Assembly (NCBI GenBank): GCA_947458985.1
Contig: CANHBA010000004.1
Span: forward strand, 1 to 29,013
Length of the DNA: 29,013 nucleotides
Source of the DNA: Flavobacteriales bacterium
GTDB taxonomy: Bacteria > Bacteroidota > Bacteroidia > Flavobacteriales_D > Crocinitomicaceae
Direction: 5' to 3'
Part shown: positions 8,251-15,932 of the stretch, piece by piece
How the letters are laid out: each line of letters starts with the position of its first letter
Numbering within the stretch: position 1 is the first letter of the stretch
Made by a program: the position numbers and the translations under genes
Notes under the pieces: model-generated
What the model saw: only the letters and a program-made list of their open reading frames with translations
Database searches by the model: none
Told to the model about the DNA's origin: nothing

Positions 8251-8666
8251 AACTAATTACCGCTGTAGCACTTTTGATGTTATTGTTTGCTTGCAGCAAA
8301 TACGGACGCAATGAAAAACGCTTGCCGGGTTCTTGGACAGTGGATGTCGTGCGCATTGAAGACGGCGAAGGCTTTCTCTTTTTTGACAGCTTGGCAACGG
8401 GTAGTTTTTCGATAGATGCAGCAAAAATTAATGGTCAAGCATCTTATACGTATTCGTATTTTGGGCAGTATGATGTGTCAGATGCTGTGGCGTTCAACCA
8501 AAGTAGTTGTGCCTTGAGTGCGAATGGCGAACAGCTCTTGATTGCCAGAGAAACTGATACTTTACAAGCAAAAATTATTGTGCTCACCAATAAGCACTTG
8601 ACCTTCGAGTATTACGATTACTTGCAATACCGCTTGAAAAGGTTCAGTTGTACGAGAAGTTTATAA
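8247..8666 (+). CDS. Small lipoprotein, lipocalin-like start
   Basis: This 139-residue protein starts with a lipoprotein signal peptide (hydrophobic residues 3-14, lipobox LFAC with Cys16). A short linker then leads to LPGSWTVDVVRIEDGEG, which resembles the GxW start of lipocalin-like domains. It would be anchored in the envelope. The start overlaps the amidohydrolase stop as ATGA, indicating the same mRNA. I do not recognise a specific family. The gene ends on the palindrome TTATAA, which also supplies the stop of the convergent SufT-like gene. Confidence 0.75.
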   Translation: MKLITAVALLMLLFACSKYGRNEKRLPGSWTVDVVRIEDGEGFLFFDSLATGSFSIDAAKINGQASYTYSYFGQYDVSDAVAFNQSSCALSANGEQLLIARETDTLQAKIIVLTNKHLTFEYYDYLQYRLKRFSCTRSL

Positions 8667-8966
8667 AAAACCGAGTTCTAACTTGGCTTCTTCGCTCATC
8701 ATGTCTTTGTCCCAGGGTGGATCAAAAACGATGTTGACTTTAGCGCTCTGGACGCCTTCTACGCTCGCTACTTTATCTTCTACTTCTTTTGGCAAAGACT
8801 CTGCTACGGGGCAGTTGGGCGAGGTGAGGGTCATGTCGATGAAGACATGGTTGTCGGTCTCTACCTTGACCTCGTAGATCAGTCCGAGTTCAAAAATATC
8901 GACAGGGATTTCGGGGTCGTAGATTGTTTTGAGCATCTCGACGATGCGGTCTTCTAATTCGTTCAT
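8661..8966 (-). CDS. sufT: SufT-like MIP18 (DUF59) Fe-S assembly protein
   Basis: This 101-residue MIP18-family protein is thought to help mature Fe-S proteins. Family marks are YDPEIPVDIFELGLIYEV (16-33) and the conserved cysteine C52 in TLTSPNCPVAESLP, followed by VNIVFDPPWDKDMMSEEAK. It is the last gene of a sufS-sufE-sufT set. Its ATG overlaps the sufE stop by 4 bases (8963-8966), which fits translational coupling. It lacks the longer N-terminal region of some SufT proteins; the gene symbol is by context. Its stop interlocks with the stop of the convergent lipoprotein gene. Confidence 0.88.
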   Translation of the reverse strand: MNELEDRIVEMLKTIYDPEIPVDIFELGLIYEVKVETDNHVFIDMTLTSPNCPVAESLPKEVEDKVASVEGVQSAKVNIVFDPPWDKDMMSEEAKLELGFL

Positions 8967-9379
8967 TGGGCAAGACTTTGAAGTGCTTCTGTTTTCATGC
9001 GTTTGACCATACTTAAAAGGCCATTGGCTCGGGTAGGTGAGAGGTGTTCGGCGAGCCCAATTTGGGAGATAAAGAATAGATCTGATTTGAGGACGGCTTC
9101 TGGGCTTTCGTTGTTAAGTACTTGAATGAGTAGCCCGATGATGCCTTTGGTGATGATGGCGTCGGAGTCGGCGCTAAAGTGCATTTTGCCGTCTTTGATT
9201 TCGGTAGCCAACCATACATTAGACTGGCAGCCTTCGATGAGGCGGTCTTGGGTTTTGAGCTCAGGGGCGAGGGTGGGAACACTTTTGCCGAGTTCGATGA
9301 TGTATTCGTATTTGTCCATCCAGTCGTCGTAGATGGCAAATTCGTCGATGATTTCTTGTTGTTTTTCTTGGAGGGTCAT
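8963..9379 (-). CDS. sufE: SufE sulfur-acceptor protein
   Basis: This 138-residue protein accepts persulfide sulfur from SufS and passes it to the Fe-S scaffold. The acceptor cysteine is C51 in LIEGCQSNVWL, preceded by the family motif YEYIIELGKSVPTL (24-37). The C-terminal FFISQIGLAEHLSPTRANGLLSMVKRM is also characteristic. It overlaps sufS by 4 bases upstream and the sufT-like gene by 4 bases downstream, so the three are one translationally coupled operon. The size is normal for the family. Confidence 0.95.
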   Translation of the reverse strand: MTLQEKQQEIIDEFAIYDDWMDKYEYIIELGKSVPTLAPELKTQDRLIEGCQSNVWLATEIKDGKMHFSADSDAIITKGIIGLLIQVLNNESPEAVLKSDLFFISQIGLAEHLSPTRANGLLSMVKRMKTEALQSLAQ

Positions 9380-10605
9380 GCGCCTAAAATTTGCATGCTG
9401 CGCTCTAAAGCAGCAACAAATGTGTCTATTTCTTCTTTGGTGTTGTAAAATGCAAATGATGCGCGAACGGTGCCCGGAATTTGGTAGAAATCCATGAGGG
9501 GCTGCGTGCAGTGATGGCCAGTGCGCACTGCTATGCCTTGTTTGTCTAAAAGAGTACCGATATCGAACGGGTGCATTTGGTCAATGGTAAACGAAACCAC
9601 ACTGGTTTTGTTCTTGGCTTCGCCGATAATGTGGAGCCCTTCGAAGGTATCTAAAATGCCTTGCGCATATTTGGTGAGTTCGAGTTCGTGCGCTGCGGCT
9701 GCTTTCATGTCGATGCTTTGCAAAAACGAGATGGCACTGCCAAGACCAATGGCGCCGGCAATGTGTGGAGTTCCGGCTTCAAACTTGAGCGGTAGGGTGT
9801 TGTAGGTACTGCGCTCAAAAGTGACTTTTGAGATCATGTCGCCGCCACCTTGATACGGCGGCATGGTGTCGAGGAGTGCTTCTTTGCCGTATAAAATACC
9901 GATGCCTGTTGGGCCGAAAACTTTGTGACCCGAAAACGTATAAAAATCGCAGTTGAGGTCTTTGACGTCGATACTAAGGTGCTGGATACTTTGCGCGCCG
10001 TCGAGTAATACTTTAGCGCCGACCTGATGGGCTTTGGCGATGAGTTCTTTGACAGGGTTGATGGTGCCGAGCGTGTTGGAAATGTGCGTAAGGGCCAAGA
10101 GCTTGGTGCGCTCGCTGAGCAGTTGGTCAAAAGCAGTAAGGTCGAGTTCTCCTTTTTTGGAGATGGGAATGACGCGCAACACACAGCCTTTGCGCTCGCA
10201 CAAAAGTTGCCAAGGCACAATGTTGGAGTGGTGCTCCATGGCTGAAATCAGGATTTCGTCGCCGGGCTTCAGGCGCTCGCCAAAAGAAAACGCCACCAGA
10301 TTGATACTGTCGGTGGTGCCTTTGGTAAAGATGATTTCTTCAGGGGCATTGGCGCCAATGTATTTTTGAATGGTGCGGCGTGCAGCTTCGTAAGCAGAAG
10401 TTGCTTGCTGGCTGAGGTAATGCACCCCGCGGTGGATGTTCGCATTTTCCAATGCGTAGTATTGCGCGAGGGTGTCGAGCACCACTTGCGGTTTTTGGGA
10501 GGTAGCGCCGTTGTCAAAGTAGATGAGCTGTTTGCCGTAAACTTTTTGGCGAAGGGCAGGAAATTGCGCGCGGATGTCAGAAACGGAAAACGGAGAGTGC
10601 TCCAT
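9376..10605 (-). CDS. sufS: Cysteine desulfurase SufS
   Basis: This 409-residue PLP enzyme takes sulfur from cysteine, forming a persulfide for SufE. The PLP-binding lysine is K228 in FYTFSGHKVFGPTGIG, and the catalytic cysteine is C366 in VRTGHHCTQPLMDFY. This short-loop arrangement marks group II (SufS/CsdA) desulfurases. The N-terminal YFDNGATSQKP and IHRGVHYLSQ are typical. It heads the operon sufS-sufE-sufT. The usual sufBCD genes are not within this window and must lie elsewhere or be replaced. The ATG start follows a -7 box by 17 bases. Confidence 0.96.
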   Translation of the reverse strand: MEHSPFSVSDIRAQFPALRQKVYGKQLIYFDNGATSQKPQVVLDTLAQYYALENANIHRGVHYLSQQATSAYEAARRTIQKYIGANAPEEIIFTKGTTDSINLVAFSFGERLKPGDEILISAMEHHSNIVPWQLLCERKGCVLRVIPISKKGELDLTAFDQLLSERTKLLALTHISNTLGTINPVKELIAKAHQVGAKVLLDGAQSIQHLSIDVKDLNCDFYTFSGHKVFGPTGIGILYGKEALLDTMPPYQGGGDMISKVTFERSTYNTLPLKFEAGTPHIAGAIGLGSAISFLQSIDMKAAAAHELELTKYAQGILDTFEGLHIIGEAKNKTSVVSFTIDQMHPFDIGTLLDKQGIAVRTGHHCTQPLMDFYQIPGTVRASFAFYNTKEEIDTFVAALERSMQILGA

Positions 10606-10622
10606 ACTTATGAGTTTTTTTA

Positions 10623-10630
10623 CAAAAGTA
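10623..10630 (-). promoter_or_regulatory. -7 promoter box of the suf operon
   Basis: TACTTTTG on the minus strand fits TAnnTTTG and lies 17 bases before the sufS ATG. No good TTG is found at the -33 position. Confidence 0.45.
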
Positions 10631-10702
10631 CGGAATTTCGCTATTTTGAATGGTTCTAAAGAAGCAAAATTATCAGAAAACTTTTTGCAGCAAGCCTTGC
10701 GT

Positions 10703-12247
10703 TTATTTGGCTTTCAAAACTACATACGGAATGAGAATTTCTTCTAGAGAAATACCGCCGTGCTGAAAAGTTTGCCCGTAATAATTGACAAAATGATTGT
10801 AGTTGTTCGGGTAGACAAAAAAGTCTTGCTCGCGCGCAAAAACGAACTCTGCAGACAGCTTGAGTTTAGGCAATTGCGCTTCTTGCGGGTTCTTGACCAC
10901 GAATACTTCTTTGGCGTCGTAACTGAGCCCACGCCCCGCTTTGTAGCGCAGGTTAGAGTTGGTATTGCGCTCGCCAACTATGCGCACGGGTTTAGTGACT
11001 TTAATGGTGCCGTGGTCGGTGGTGATGATGAGTCTTTGCCCGGCTTCGGCAATTTTCTTTAAGATATCGAGCAGCGGAGAGTGTTCGAGCCAGCTAGTTG
11101 TAATGGAGCGGTAGGCAGCTTCGTTGTCGGCGAGTTCGCGGATCACTTCCATTTCGGTGCGGGCATGCGAGAGCATATCGACAAAGTTGTAAACAATGAA
11201 ATTGACGTCGTTGTCTTTCCACTGATGGAACTGATCGGCCAATTTTTTACCGGCCTCGACATTGGTGATTTTATTGTAAGACCACTTCACGTTTTTGCCC
11301 AAGCGCTTGAGTTGTGCCTCGAGGAAGTCTTTCTCATGCATGTTTTTACCGCCTTCGTCGTCTTCGTTTTTCCAGAGTGTCGGGAAGCGTCTTTCGATTT
11401 CTGCCGGAAGCAAGCCTGCAAAAAAGGCATTGCGCGCATAGTGTGTGGCTGTTGGCAAGATCGAAAACACGATGTCTTCCTCTTCTTTTTGGAAATAACG
11501 CCCTAAAATACCTTCAATTGTTTTCCATTGGTCGTAGCGGAGGTTGTCGATGACCAAAACAGCTAATTTTTCTTTGCCAATGAAAGGCGCAATTCGGTCT
11601 TTGATGAGCGTATGGATCATGGTGGGCGCATCGGGGTCGCCGCTGGTCCAGTCGAGGTAGTTGTCTTCGATGAAGTCGCAGAAGAGTTTGTTGGCTTCTT
11701 TTTTCTGCATTTCGAAGATTTCGCGCATGCCGGTGTCTTCGATGTTGTCGAGTTGGAGTTCCCAGAAAACGAGTTTGGCGTAGAGTTCTTTCCATTCGTC
11801 GGCGTCTAGGCGGCCCATGAGCTGCATGCCGAGTTGGCGAAACTCTTGTTGGTAGCTCGCGTTGGTTTTTTGGCTGATGAGTTTGCTGTGGTCGAGGTTC
11901 TTTTTGATGCTCAGCAAAATTTGGTTCGGATTGACCGGCTTGATGAGGTAGTCGGCGATTTTAGAACCAATAGCTTCTTCCATGATGTGCTCTTCTTCGC
12001 TTTTGGTGATCATGACAATTGGCACTAGCGCCTTTTGCTCCTTGATTTGCGCGAGTGTTTCGAGACCACTAAGGCCTGGCATGTTTTCATCGAGAAAGAT
12101 GATGTCAAAATGCTGGCTCAAGGCTTTTTCAATGGCGTCTTGTCCGTTGGTAGCGGTGTCTACCTGATAACCTTTCGATTCTAAAAAGAGTACGTGTGGT
12201 TTGAGTAATTCGATTTCGTCGTCGGCCCAAAGAATTTTACCTTGCAT
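10703..12247 (-). CDS. porX: PorX-type response regulator with PglZ phosphatase domain
   Basis: This 514-residue two-domain protein matches PorX, the response regulator controlling type IX secretion genes in Bacteroidota. Residues 1-120 are a receiver with phospho-acceptor D53 (IIFLDENMPGL) and conserved K103 (YLIKPVNP). A helical linker follows. Residues from about 200 on form an alkaline-phosphatase-fold PglZ domain. Metal-site candidates are D234 (VLVIDNLRYDQW), T266/T268 (LPTATHYARNA), D357 and H361 (VDMLSHAR), and D411-H412 (TTDHGT). Studied PorX proteins hydrolyse phosphodiesters, and phosphorylation changes their dimer state. Other T9SS genes are not in the window. The divergent HD gene shares the upstream region, an arrangement I associate with Flavobacteriia. 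No clear -7 box was found for porX. Confidence 0.92.
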   Translation of the reverse strand: MQGKILWADDEIELLKPHVLFLESKGYQVDTATNGQDAIEKALSQHFDIIFLDENMPGLSGLETLAQIKEQKALVPIVMITKSEEEHIMEEAIGSKIADYLIKPVNPNQILLSIKKNLDHSKLISQKTNASYQQEFRQLGMQLMGRLDADEWKELYAKLVFWELQLDNIEDTGMREIFEMQKKEANKLFCDFIEDNYLDWTSGDPDAPTMIHTLIKDRIAPFIGKEKLAVLVIDNLRYDQWKTIEGILGRYFQKEEEDIVFSILPTATHYARNAFFAGLLPAEIERRFPTLWKNEDDEGGKNMHEKDFLEAQLKRLGKNVKWSYNKITNVEAGKKLADQFHQWKDNDVNFIVYNFVDMLSHARTEMEVIRELADNEAAYRSITTSWLEHSPLLDILKKIAEAGQRLIITTDHGTIKVTKPVRIVGERNTNSNLRYKAGRGLSYDAKEVFVVKNPQEAQLPKLKLSAEFVFAREQDFFVYPNNYNHFVNYYGQTFQHGGISLEEILIPYVVLKAK

Positions 12248-12270
12248 ATGTCTTATTTTTAATAGCTTTG
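12242..12270 (+). promoter_or_regulatory. Promoter of HD-domain gene, overlapping porX start
   Basis: TTG (12242-12244), an 18-base spacer and TAGCTTTG (12263-12270) fit TTG-N-TAnnTTTG. The -33 element lies inside the first codons of the divergent porX gene. Transcription would start near 12276. That rules out the in-frame TTG at 12268 as the start of the HD protein and favours the TTG at 12295. Confidence 0.6.
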
Positions 12271-12294
12271 ATTGAATTTTTTAAAGTTAGCAAC

Positions 12295-13533
12295 TTGCCA
12301 GCGAACACAGCCCCTAATAACAAGAAGAAAATCATAAACGACCCAGTCTACGGTTTTATTTCTTTGCCCCACGAAATTATTTTCGATATCCTCGAGCATC
12401 CGTACTTGCAACGCTTGCGCCGGATCCAACAATTGGGCCTGAGCCACCTGGTTTATCCGGGCGCCAACCACACGCGTTTCCATCATGTCTTGGGCGCCAT
12501 GCACCTCATGACGCAAGCCGTTACGAGTATCCGCCGCAAGGGCCACGACATCAGTCAGGAAGAAGAACGCGCCGTTTGTTTGGCCATTCTCCTGCACGAC
12601 ATCGGACACGGCCCCTTCAGCCATGCTTTAGAGTACGACATCGTCTGCGGCGTGAGTCACGAACAAATCTCCGCTTATTTCATTGCCGAACTTTCCGTGG
12701 AGTATGGTCAAGATTTAGCGCTCGCATTAGAAATTTTTAAAAACGATTACCACAAACCTTTCTTGCACGAACTCGTTTCGAGTCAGCTCGACATGGATCG
12801 CCTCGACTACCTCAATCGCGATAGCTTCTATTCTGGCGTATCGGAAGGCGTAATTGGCAGCGAGCGCCTCATCGAGATGCTCAATGTGCACGAAGGCCAT
12901 TTAGTGCTCGAGGAAAAGGGAATTTATTCGGTGGAGAAGTTCATTGTGGCGCGTCGCCTCATGTACTGGCAGGTGTACTTGCATAAAACGGTGGTAGCCG
13001 CAGAATTCATGCTTATACATGCACTGCGCCGCGCCAAAGAACTCACCAAAGCCGGCCACGACCTCTTTGCGAGCCCTGCGCTCAAGTTCTTTCTGAGTCA
13101 GGATATTCGCTCCGAACACTTCGAAAACGACCCAATTGTGCTCACGCATTTTGCGCGCCTCGACGACTACGATATCTGGGGCGCAATTAAAGTTTGGCAA
13201 TTTGCACCGGACTATATTTTAGCTACCTTGTGTTCGGGTCTTGTGAACCGTCAGCTCTTCAAAATAGAAATTTCAAAAACACCGTTTAGTCAAGATCGTT
13301 TGGCAGAAGTGCAGCAGCGCATCCGCACCGAGCATGGCCTCAATGACCAAGAATTGCCGTATTTTGTCTATTCGGATATCCTGACCAACAAAGCCTACAA
13401 CGAGCAAAAGCACAACATCAATTTACTGCTCAAAAACGGCAGCATACTAGAACTTTCTAAGGCTTCAGACAACCTCAATATTTCGGCGTTGTCTACCCCA
13501 GTGGAGAAATACTTTTTGTGTTATCCGCGTTAA
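12295..13533 (+). CDS. HD-domain phosphohydrolase (SAMHD1/YdhJ-like)
   Basis: This protein of about 412 residues belongs to the HD superfamily related to dNTP triphosphohydrolases. Metal-binding motifs are HTRFHHVLGAMHL, the HD doublet in LAILLHDIGHGPFSHALE, and the later aspartate in SSQLDMDRLDYLNRDSFYSGV, a segment shared with SAMHD1. The N-terminal KKKIINDPVYGFISLP is the standard beginning in Bacteroidota homologues. No ATG precedes that segment: in-frame candidates are TTG at 12268 (inside the promoter box) and TTG at 12295, so the start is uncertain. The substrate is probably a nucleotide, but this is not proven for the family. The stop interlocks with the stop of the convergent MscS gene in the sequence TTAA. 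Confidence 0.88.
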   Translation: MPANTAPNNKKKIINDPVYGFISLPHEIIFDILEHPYLQRLRRIQQLGLSHLVYPGANHTRFHHVLGAMHLMTQAVTSIRRKGHDISQEEERAVCLAILLHDIGHGPFSHALEYDIVCGVSHEQISAYFIAELSVEYGQDLALALEIFKNDYHKPFLHELVSSQLDMDRLDYLNRDSFYSGVSEGVIGSERLIEMLNVHEGHLVLEEKGIYSVEKFIVARRLMYWQVYLHKTVVAAEFMLIHALRRAKELTKAGHDLFASPALKFFLSQDIRSEHFENDPIVLTHFARLDDYDIWGAIKVWQFAPDYILATLCSGLVNRQLFKIEISKTPFSQDRLAEVQQRIRTEHGLNDQELPYFVYSDILTNKAYNEQKHNINLLLKNGSILELSKASDNLNISALSTPVEKYFLCYPR

Positions 13534-14033
13534 TTTACCCGATTCGATTTGATAATCACTGTTTTGTTGAGTACCGCCGAGGTGGGGATTGTCACTAAAT
13601 GACCCTCAGCAGACCGGATGTACATAAAGAAGAAACTGAGGTCGATGAGTTCGCCTTCGATGTCGAATTCTTTGTCGTAAATACGCACAACTTCGCCTAT
13701 GTTGAGCGGATGATTGAAGTATAAAATCAAACTTGCGGTGATATTCGATAAAATGGACCAATTGGCAAAAAAGGCGATGCCAATTACGGTTATGGTTGAG
13801 GTGAAGAACACGATGAGGTCTTTGGTTTCGATGTTCCAAATGGCCGCAAAAATCAGGATAAAGAAAATTGATAAAAAGAGGTTGATGATGCGGATAGAGA
13901 CGCGTTTTCTCTTGATATCGCCTTCAAATTTGGCCAAAAAGCGCGACACCGCCTTCCCTGCAAAAAAGCGGATCAGTAAAGTGATGGCCAACAGAATGAG
14001 TGTTTTGATGCTGTATTGATAGAATGCGTCCAT
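13530..14033 (-). CDS. Small MscS-family mechanosensitive channel
   Basis: This 167-residue inner-membrane protein has three hydrophobic helices (about residues 8-25, 46-64 and 72-100) and then the MscS beta domain. The pore-helix region and the junction NWSILSNITASLILYFNHPLNIGEVVRI are typical of MscS. The protein stops after the beta domain and lacks the C-terminal alpha/beta cage of E. coli MscS (286 residues), as do many short Bacteroidota members. Its role would be release of solutes on hypo-osmotic shock. I chose the ATG at 14033 over an in-frame TTG at 14042. It lies 31 bases after mazG and is probably cotranscribed with it. The last codons overlap the HD gene by 4 bases. Confidence 0.88.
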   Translation of the reverse strand: MDAFYQYSIKTLILLAITLLIRFFAGKAVSRFLAKFEGDIKRKRVSIRIINLFLSIFFILIFAAIWNIETKDLIVFFTSTITVIGIAFFANWSILSNITASLILYFNHPLNIGEVVRIYDKEFDIEGELIDLSFFFMYIRSAEGHLVTIPTSAVLNKTVIIKSNRVN

Positions 14034-14064
14034 TGTGCTCAAGTTATTTTTTAACGAAACTAAT

Positions 14065-14832
14065 TTATTTCTCGCTTTTTTTAGCGCGCTCCCAGTAAAG
14101 GTCTAATTTTTCTATGGTTTGGTCCTGAGCCAGTAAGCCGTCTTTTTCTAAGAGCTGCTCCATTTCTTGGAAGCGCTTGATGAATTTTTGATTGGTTTTT
14201 GCCAAAGCGTTTTCGGGGGAAATGTTCAAGAAGCGCGCGTAGTTGACCAACGAAAAGAGTACGTCGCCAAATTCGGCTTCTATTTGGTCTGTGTTGTTGT
14301 CTACTTCTACTTTGAGCTCAGCAATTTCTTCCTGAACCTTATGCCAGACGTCGTCGGCTTTTTCGAATTCAAAACCAACGCCTTTTACTTTTTCCTGAAT
14401 GCGGGTGGCTTTGACTAGCGCGGGTAGGGAAGAGGGCACGCCTTCAAGTACCGATTTTTTACCTTCTTTCAGTTTGAGTTTTTCCCAATTGGCTTTCACG
14501 GTTTCTTCGTCTTTGGCTTCGGTGTCGCCATAGATGTGCGGATGGCGGTAAATGAGTTTGTCGCAAATTTTGTTGAGGACGCTTTCGACGTCAAAAAGGC
14601 CTTGTTCGGAGCCGATTTTGCTGTAGAATACCAAATGCAAAAATAAGTCGCCGAGCTCTCCTTCCAAGCCGGGATAATCTTTGTCGGTAATGGCATCGGC
14701 CATTTCGTAGGTTTCTTCAATGGTGAGGTTGCGCAGGGTTTCAAAGGTTTGTTTTTGATCCCAGGGGCAGCGCTCCCGGAGTTCGTCCATGATTTGAAGC
14801 AGGCGTGCAAAGGCAATTAAACGTGGGTCCAT
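14065..14832 (-). CDS. mazG: MazG nucleoside triphosphate pyrophosphohydrolase
   Basis: This 255-residue protein has two MazG domains and hydrolyses (d)NTPs to monophosphates and pyrophosphate, cleaning the nucleotide pool. The N-terminal domain has RCPWDQKQTFETL (21-33), the metal motif EExxE (E39, E40, E43) and ExxD (E59, D62 in EGELGDLFLH). The C-terminal domain repeats the pattern with EEIAEL and AEFGDVLFSLVNYARF. Length equals that of classic two-domain MazG. It heads a two-gene unit with the mscS-like gene. A TAACTTTG box ends just 4 bases before its ATG, so the mRNA may be leaderless. The region upstream is shared with the divergent lipid A deacylase gene. Confidence 0.95.
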   Translation of the reverse strand: MDPRLIAFARLLQIMDELRERCPWDQKQTFETLRNLTIEETYEMADAITDKDYPGLEGELGDLFLHLVFYSKIGSEQGLFDVESVLNKICDKLIYRHPHIYGDTEAKDEETVKANWEKLKLKEGKKSVLEGVPSSLPALVKATRIQEKVKGVGFEFEKADDVWHKVQEEIAELKVEVDNNTDQIEAEFGDVLFSLVNYARFLNISPENALAKTNQKFIKRFQEMEQLLEKDGLLAQDQTIEKLDLYWERAKKSEK

Positions 14833-14836
14833 ACTG

Positions 14837-14844
14837 CAAAGTTA
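14837..14844 (-). promoter_or_regulatory. -7 promoter box of mazG
   Basis: TAACTTTG on the minus strand, with only 4 bases between its last base and the mazG ATG. It is 22 bases from the oppositely directed box of the neighbouring gene, so the two promoters overlap. Confidence 0.45.
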
Positions 14845-14866
14845 GCAGTTGAAACGAGCTTTTGCT

Positions 14867-14874
14867 TAAATTTG
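14867..14874 (+). promoter_or_regulatory. -7 promoter box of the PagL-like gene
   Basis: TAAATTTG ends 3 bases before the ATG at 14878. A TTG lies at 14849-14851 with a 15-base spacing, shorter than usual. If used, transcription would start at or inside the first codon. Confidence 0.4.
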
Positions 14875-14877
14875 ACC

Positions 14878-15930
14878 ATGCGCCCGATTTACTTTTTGCT
14901 ATTTTCCCTTTGTTTGGGACAGTATTTGAAAGCTCAACCCGGTTTTGAGTACCGACAAAAACTTGGTTTTTTGCTTGCCCACCGCGGCCTGATGTCTCAT
15001 TTGCCACAAGCACCGGCCGTGGCCTCAGAATTCTCTTATATCTACCGAACCAACCAAGCTAAAAAATGGCACGAGGCTTATCGCCAGCCCTTGGTCGGGG
15101 GCACGCTTTTTTTTGGATCGGTTGGTAACAACGAAATTTTAGGTCGTTTTACGGGGCTTTATGGCTTTGTAGAGCTACCCATTATTAAACAAAAGCGCTA
15201 TCGTTTAGATTTCAAGTTTGCCACAGGTTTGGGCTATACCAATAAGCCATTTGACCCTGTTTTGAACCCTGAAAACGTGGCAATAGGTTCGCGCGTCAAT
15301 GCACTGATGTGTTTTGCCTTCAAGCAAAGCTGGCGTTTCTCGGATTACGGTCTTACTTTCGGCATCGACATGACGCACTTCTCGAATGCGAGTTACCAGA
15401 TGCCTAATTTGGGGGTCAATGTGCCCTTTTTATCGCTTGGGGTTCAAAAGTTTTTTACGCCTGTAGAGAAAGAAAATCCAAGACCTGAACTAGATCGCCC
15501 CGATTTACTTTTCGGCCTCACAGGCATCATAAGTGGCAAAGAAATGAATCCGAAAGGGGTAGGGCGCTTTCCGGTTTTCGCTGCTTCGCTTTTTGCGCGC
15601 AAATATTTCGGCCCGAAAGCAGGTTTAGAGGCTTCTCTTGACATCATTTACAAAACTAGTTTGCTTTCGCACCCAAGTTATCCGCAAGCTGCTGGCTTGG
15701 ATCCACTGCAAATCGGTTTGTTTGTGGGTTATGTACATCCTTTTGACCGTTTGCATTTTATCTATGGTGCAGGTGTCTATTTGCGCGATGTCTTGCGTCC
15801 AGATGAGTCGGTCTACCTTCGCTTGGGCAGTCGCTATGCGCTCACTTCTCATTTGGAAGTTTTGGCAACCCTGAAAACCCATTACGCCAAAGCCGACTAC
15901 ATGGAACTTGGTTTGGCTTATCATTTTTAA
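14878..15930 (+). CDS. PagL-like lipid A 3-O-deacylase / acyloxyacyl hydrolase
   Basis: This outer-membrane barrel of 350 residues starts with a signal peptide (MRPIYFLLFSLCLGQYLKAQ, cleavage after Gln20). The PagL-type active-site motif is seen as H167 and S169 in DMTHFSNASYQMPNLGVN. Strands around FVELPIIKQKRYRLDFKFATGLGY resemble the family's first strands. PagL removes the 3-linked acyl chain of lipid A. The protein is about twice the size of Pseudomonas PagL and ends with a terminal phenylalanine (GLAYHF), usual for outer-membrane proteins. I use the ATG at 14878 rather than the upstream TTG at 14872, which lies in the promoter box. The next gene begins 2 bases after the stop. Confidence 0.82.
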   Translation: MRPIYFLLFSLCLGQYLKAQPGFEYRQKLGFLLAHRGLMSHLPQAPAVASEFSYIYRTNQAKKWHEAYRQPLVGGTLFFGSVGNNEILGRFTGLYGFVELPIIKQKRYRLDFKFATGLGYTNKPFDPVLNPENVAIGSRVNALMCFAFKQSWRFSDYGLTFGIDMTHFSNASYQMPNLGVNVPFLSLGVQKFFTPVEKENPRPELDRPDLLFGLTGIISGKEMNPKGVGRFPVFAASLFARKYFGPKAGLEASLDIIYKTSLLSHPSYPQAAGLDPLQIGLFVGYVHPFDRLHFIYGAGVYLRDVLRPDESVYLRLGSRYALTSHLEVLATLKTHYAKADYMELGLAYHF

Positions 15931-15932
15931 AC

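Noticed and set aside
10606..10702. Searched for a terminator or small gene between sufS and porX
   Set aside because: Apart from the suf promoter box, nothing with a convincing stem or reading frame was found.
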